The position numbers and the translations under genes are program-made. A stretch of DNA of 21,027 nucleotides from Didymodactylos carnosus (lineage: Eukaryota; Rotifera; Eurotatoria; Philodinida; Philodinidae), in contig CAJNOQ010003205.1 in NCBI GenBank assembly GCA_905250885.1, positions 1 through 21,027 of the forward strand. Reading direction: 5' to 3'. Shown one piece after another: positions 17,418 through 21,027 of this stretch (the first letter of the stretch is position 1; every line of letters begins with the position of its first letter). The notes under the pieces were generated by a model. It was not told the origin of the DNA. It made no database searches and saw only the letters and a list, made by a program, of their open reading frames with translations.

Positions 17418-18023
17418 AAAGCGAGGCTTTTATTTATGTAGAGTTGAAAATGAAAAAGTTATTCATTAATTTTGATTAACCTTCAGAATCATATAAGAAT
17501 GCCAGGCGAGCGATGTAAATTAAGCACAAGTATATTCTTTCATTTATTCACCACATTAAAAGAGAGCTTAGTAATCAAAATTTATAGTTTATAAGTATCT
17601 CAATTCTCGTGAGGAAGGTTCATGACTTTTTGTAGAATAATTCTTTCTTCCTAATTTTATTAAAATATAAATTTATTTCTTGACGTTTCGAACTCTAACG
17701 GAGAGTCTCTTATCTCTTTAGAGTTCGAAACGTCAAGAAATAAATTTGTATTTTAATAAAATTAGGAAGAGAGAATTATTCTACAAAAAGTTTATAAGTA
17801 TTATTCCATCTTCTGTGTGTTTTTTTCTTTCTCGAACAATGTTCTTAATCATACTAATTATTTTGATTACTAACCTCTCTGTTAATGTGGTATATAAATG
17901 AAAGAGTAAACTTGTGCTTAATTTACATGGCGTGGCATTCTTATATGATTCTGAAGATTAATCAAAATTAATGAATAACTTTTTCATTTTCTACTCCACA
18001 TAATTAAAAAAGAGCCTTGCTTT
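17418..18023. repeat. 606-bp long inverted repeat, possible Penelope-type terminal sequence
   Basis: Arms 17418-17698 and 17718-18023 are reverse complements with scattered substitutions and small indels (right arm 25 bases longer), around a 19-base loop. The inner 60-70 bases of each arm are almost perfect. The centre carries GAACTCTAA and, on the other strand, TTAGAGTTCGAAACGTCAAG. This GTTAGAG...CGAAACGTC wording is familiar from hammerhead-like motifs of Penelope-like retroelements, whose copies often have inverted terminal sequences. No reverse transcriptase or GIY-YIG frame is present. Confidence 0.75.
17679..17712 (-). ncRNA. Decayed hammerhead-ribozyme-like core (tentative)
   Basis: Read on the minus strand, the sequence gives AAGAGACTCTCCGTTAGAG, then TTCGAAACGTC. 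GACTC/GAGTT can form a short stem II and CGAAAC matches the second conserved hammerhead box, followed by GTC as a cleavage-site triplet. The first box (CUGANGA) is not intact: AGAUAAGAG stands in its place, so activity is unlikely. Confidence 0.25.
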
Positions 18024-18116
18024 CCAAGTCAAATAATCATCAAAAAGAAATAGAAAAAGACGAATAACTCGAAATCGGTAAGTATATGAAATGAGCCACT
18101 GTTGACACCCACATTG

Positions 18117-19115
18117 GACGCTTACCAGTTCTATATTTTACTTGCGCCTGAAATCTTCCATCCCCTTCCCAAGTGACACGCTGATGGTATTGTCGTACCA
18201 GTTCGCCACTGCCATATCCAGTTTTTTATCTTTGTTTAAATCCCCTATTATCACGAACTATGCGGCGCTACCACTTACATACTTCATTTGCGCTTGAAAG
18301 CCTCGATCCCTATTTCCAAGTATCACACTAACGGTATTGTCATTGTAGTTAACCACGGTCAGATCAGTTTCGTTATCATTATTGAAATCACCTGTTGTAA
18401 TATAGGTTGGGTCGTTGCCACTTGCATACTTGATTTGCGCTTGAAAGGTTCCATTCTCGTTGCCGAGCAGCACGCCATGGTAGTATCGTAATAGTTCACC
18501 ACTGCGAGATCCAATTTCTTATCATTGTTGAAGTCACCTACAGTCAAAGATCTTAGACCGAAGCCAGTTGGATGCTGGATTTACACTTGAAAGCTCCCAT
18601 CCCCATTCCCGAGGAGCACACCTTTTGTATTGTCGTTGTAGTTGGCAACTGCAAGATCCACCTTGTTATCATTGTCGAAGTCATGTGATATCACATAGTA
18701 TGGCTTACTGTCAGTTGCATACTTGATCTGCTCCTGAAAGCGCCCATGTCCATTCTCAGTAACACACTAGTGCTATTTTCCCCATAGTTAGTGACTGCCA
18801 GATCGGTTTTGTTATCATTGTTGAAGTCACCTGATATTAAAGACTGTGTGCCGTTACCACTCACATGTGTAGTTCTGGACCGAAAGTCGCCATCGCCATA
18901 TCCAAGTAGAATGCTGATGCTATTGCCGTTGTGATTGGCCACTACCAGATCCTTTTTGTGATCATTGTTAAAATCACCTGTTGTAACATAGGTGGGGCCG
19001 TTGCCAGTTGCATACTTGACTTGCGTCAGAAAGCTTCCATCCCCATTCCCAAGTAGCACGCTGACGGTCTTGCTCCCGTAGTTGGCTAGTACCATATCCA
19101 GCTTTTTACCTCTAT
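18117..19115 (-). pseudogene. FG-GAP/VCBS repeat (beta-propeller) gene, broken
   Basis: Seven tandem repeats of about 47-49 residues follow one pattern: DFNNDxKxDLxVxN, a short linker, then SVLLGNGDGxF and a KYxxGxxP tail. The DxNxDxxxD loops are the calcium-binding-type loops of FG-GAP/VCBS propeller blades, and seven blades would make one propeller. Read from 19115 downward it is broken by one-base deletions near 18760, 18476 and 18163, and by stops at 18581-18583 (TAA) and 18258-18260 (TAG), both fitting CAA/CAG-to-stop changes. No start, signal peptide or anchor remains. Such proteins usually act outside the cell in adhesion or carbohydrate binding. Repeats are similar enough to each other to suggest recent expansion before decay. 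Confidence 0.88.
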
Positions 19116-19247
19116 TCCATTCTCAATACACTCTGAAGACAGCTAATCGCGAAGAGTCACAACCATGGTTTAAATACCTCAAACATTTTCTCACTGACGT
19201 GGTCAAGATACTATGTGCACGTGCGCAGACTGTTTGGCGTGGGATAA

Positions 19248-19583
19248 AAAATAAATATTAGTGGCGAATTTCCATCTGGAGCTCAAGTGACATGGTGGAC
19301 ATTCTCATTGACCACAACAACGCTCACGGTATTAGAGAGCGATCTCTATCTGGGTACTGTGAGCGAAAGAACTCTCTTCTCCATTAAACTCTTAAATGGA
19401 AGGAGCATACTCGCTCATTCACATTTTGATACCGATGAAGAAATTACAATGCTTCCGGAAACATATATGGAGGTACAATCACAATTTATTTCGGCACCCG
19501 ATCTTTACTGGAGAAGGAAACAGAAAGAATACGAGACCATGAAGAATGCAAATTCCCCTGCTTGCCTTATTATTCTCTTATGA
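19248..19583 (+). pseudogene. ADP-ribosyltransferase fragment, 5'-truncated
   Basis: Open from just after a TAA (19245-19247), with only a GTG near 19287, so there is no proper start. The sequence GAQVTWWTFSLTTTTLTVLES, then GERTLFSI-like VSERTLFSIKLLNG, AHSHFDTDEEITMLP and EVQSQFISAPDLYW, follows the C-terminal half of animal-type arginine ADP-ribosyltransferases. The N-terminal half with the catalytic Arg is absent. The ExE loop reads DEE at the family's EDE position: the catalytic Glu is kept but the first Glu is Asp. After PDLYW the family's last strand is lost. It belongs to a different subgroup from the gene at 9814-10530 and cannot be active as it stands. Confidence 0.75.
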
Positions 19584-19735
19584 TCTGTTCTCGAAGACAA
19601 ATGCCGAACAAAACAGATTTCTGTTTGATCTAAACGAGATTACATTATGCTGCTTTAAAAAGTACGCATATCATCATTGATCATTTTCTTCCATAAACTC
19701 AAATATAGTAAGAAAAAGGACCATAGAACAATATA

Positions 19736-19804
19736 GACTCGATAGCTCAGTGGAAAGAGCAGAAAGAAATTCTTACGGCATGGGTTCGACTCCTGCTCGA
19801 GTCG
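19736..19804 (+). tRNA. tRNA-like Pol III unit, probably a tRNA pseudogene or SINE head
   Basis: GACTCGA (19736-19742) pairs perfectly with TCGAGTC (19797-19803) as an acceptor stem. The D stem GCTC/GAGC and an A-box TAGCTCAGTGG follow, and GGTTCGACTCC is a B box. A T run (19805-19808) follows the discriminator base, as in Pol III terminators. At 69 bases it is short: there is no 5-bp anticodon stem with a 7-base loop, and the T stem (GCATGG/CCTGC) needs a bulge. No anticodon can be assigned. Confidence 0.5.
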
Positions 19805-20748
19805 TTTTATTTTTGTTTCTTTCTCTTGAAAACTTTCCAAAAGCTTGTTTGGTGCCCGACTGGCAGTACCCCGAGCCAGTTTTGGTGGATACATATACGA
19901 TCGACTGTCCTCTATCCAAAAATGTAGTTTTCATCAATTCTAGCCCTATTTGAAAATTTTACATCGGTGATATGGTTCTCACCTCTCAATTAGTGGCTAA
20001 TTTTGCCACTTGTCTTTGACTTTTGCTATTCCAGCAAAGGAAACAGTCGATGTCGATTTACTACTTTCGAACCCAATAACTATCCGAATCGAAACTTTTT
20101 TGACAGATTTAGATCTCTGTAAAACGAGAATAAAAAGGAAGGATATGCTAAAACTTCATTTTTTTCTGATTTTAACTGAAATTCTTGCGAAAAAAAGCAG
20201 AACTAAAAATTCGGAAACTCTCACGAGGGAACCACCCGAAGTGATAAATCGATTTCAGGTTGGAACTATGTTTGTTAGAAAGGTCTTAACGAGTAGTGAA
20301 ATACCCTACCTTGGTTCATCCCCATGGTGCTTCCCGGCAGAGTTGTGAATTTTTCAAGCGTTCACACAAAAACTCAAATGTTTTCAGAAAAGTTTCATTT
20401 CTCGGCTCCTAGAAGTCTAATTGGACTCATATTTTTTATATGAGCAGTGGTCATGTATCTAGTTATTATCTGTAAGTTTGAACTCATTTGTCGAAAATTG
20501 AAGGGAGATATGAATTTTTCATTCAAATGCATTCTTACTCCATGAGAACCTGCTCGATGATGGAGGCTTTGATTGAGCTCGTATTTCTAGCATAGGCAAG
20601 ACTAGTCATGAGCAATATATGATAAAAGTTTGCTTTTTTCCTTCAGGACAAAAAAATTTGCTCCCTCTTGAACAATACTTATTCTTTTCCCCATTCTATT
20701 TGAAAGAATATTATCATTTTGATAAGCGCACACATAAGGCCCCGCTAA
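19805..20748. other. No gene seen; one shared fold-back edge
   Basis: About 0.9 kb without a credible gene; a 112-codon frame ending at 20348 has no start ATG in a sensible place and no motif. The 14-mer CTCACGAGGGAACC at 20220-20233, with the following AAGTGATAAATCGATTT, matches the outer edge of the 14074-14642 fold-back element and is probably one terminus of a relative. Confidence 0.5.
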
Positions 20749-21027
20749 CTTGATAAACAGGTAACGGCATGGTCAGAGCAGTTCTTAGAAATCGCAAATA
20801 ATACAATCGTGAATAAGGTCGTTACTGTGTCTTCACATGATGCTCCTTGGTACAACGACCATCTCAGAAACTTATACAGAAAAAAACAAAAATCTTTTCT
20901 TCTGCGTCAACGGTCGATCAAAGATGATCAGTTTTATAAAACTATTTCTAAGAACTATGAGGACCAATGTACGAAAGCAAAAGATAAGTACTATACACAA
21001 TTGCATAACAGTGTAAATAACTCGTCT
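20749..21027 (+). mobile_element. Non-LTR retrotransposon fragment (between endonuclease and reverse transcriptase)
   Basis: 93 codons open from after a TAA (20746-20748) to the window end, with no start. The sequence HDAPWYNDHLRNLYRKKQKS followed by FYKTISKNYEDQCTKAKDKYY fits the linker before the reverse-transcriptase domain of LINEs (typical pattern PWW...L..L...K......K........Y........L...V..AK..YY). The endonuclease part upstream is missing or in another frame. The reverse transcriptase would lie just past the window. Confidence 0.7.

Noticed and set aside
20010..20348. Plus-strand frame of 112 codons
   Set aside because: No start ATG, no motif, and it crosses the fold-back edge at 20220.

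Overview
The window looks like animal nuclear DNA, most likely from a bdelloid rotifer. The grounds are eukaryotic GT-AG introns of about 53 bp, a single-domain arginine-type ADP-ribosyltransferase of the kind expanded in bdelloids, a decayed FG-GAP/VCBS beta-propeller gene, cysteine-cluster (CxC-type) transposon relatives, and a very high density of mobile and fold-back DNA. It reads as a gene-poor, subtelomere-like accessory region. The taxonomic call is inference from protein families; no database was searched.

Layout. Positions 63-5622 (minus strand) hold the wreck of one very large gene of the VLIG / interferon-inducible very-large-GTPase type. It has five roughly 100-residue N-terminal repeats, a first degenerate G domain, a VLIG-type G domain, and a helical C-terminal part. 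It is broken by a 517-bp insertion (4092-4608), four single-base frameshifts in A/T runs, one TAA and four in-frame TGA codons. At least one TGA, and possibly all four, falls where tryptophan is expected. At 5736-7610 sits a short gag-only LTR retrotransposon with 148-bp LTRs that I read as identical and a 4-bp target duplication, so it is recent. Positions 7611-9810 hold no recognisable gene.

At 9814-10530 (minus) is the best intact host gene, an ADP-ribosyltransferase with the full R-S-E catalytic set. Its start codon abuts a degenerate 9-bp repeat (AATAGTCAA-like) that runs to 11650 with a 400-bp interruption. From the far side of that repeat runs a broken CxC5/CxC6-like gene (11580-12323), then a fold-back element carrying an AT-hook C-terminus (12315-12797), an 11-bp repeat, small hairpins, and an unidentified spliced gene (13311-14230). 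That gene's last exon runs into a 569-bp long inverted repeat. A 43-bp minisatellite follows (14770-15255), then a diverged direct duplication (15428 and 15998).

The right side contains a second long inverted repeat (17418-18023) whose centre resembles a decayed hammerhead-ribozyme core, a broken FG-GAP repeat gene (18117-19115, minus), a 5'-truncated second ADP-ribosyltransferase (19248-19583, plus), a tRNA-like Pol III unit (19736-19804), and the start of a non-LTR retrotransposon reading frame leaving the window at its end.

No operon-like cooperation is visible. The genes are an innate-immunity-like GTPase, ADP-ribosyltransferases and a propeller protein, all lineage-expanded types, embedded in mobile DNA and mostly decayed. 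I did not find a convincing undescribed system. The strongest candidates for a second look are the TGA-at-Trp pattern, the 9-bp coding-phase repeat at the ADP-ribosyltransferase start, and the spliced gene that exits into a fold-back element.
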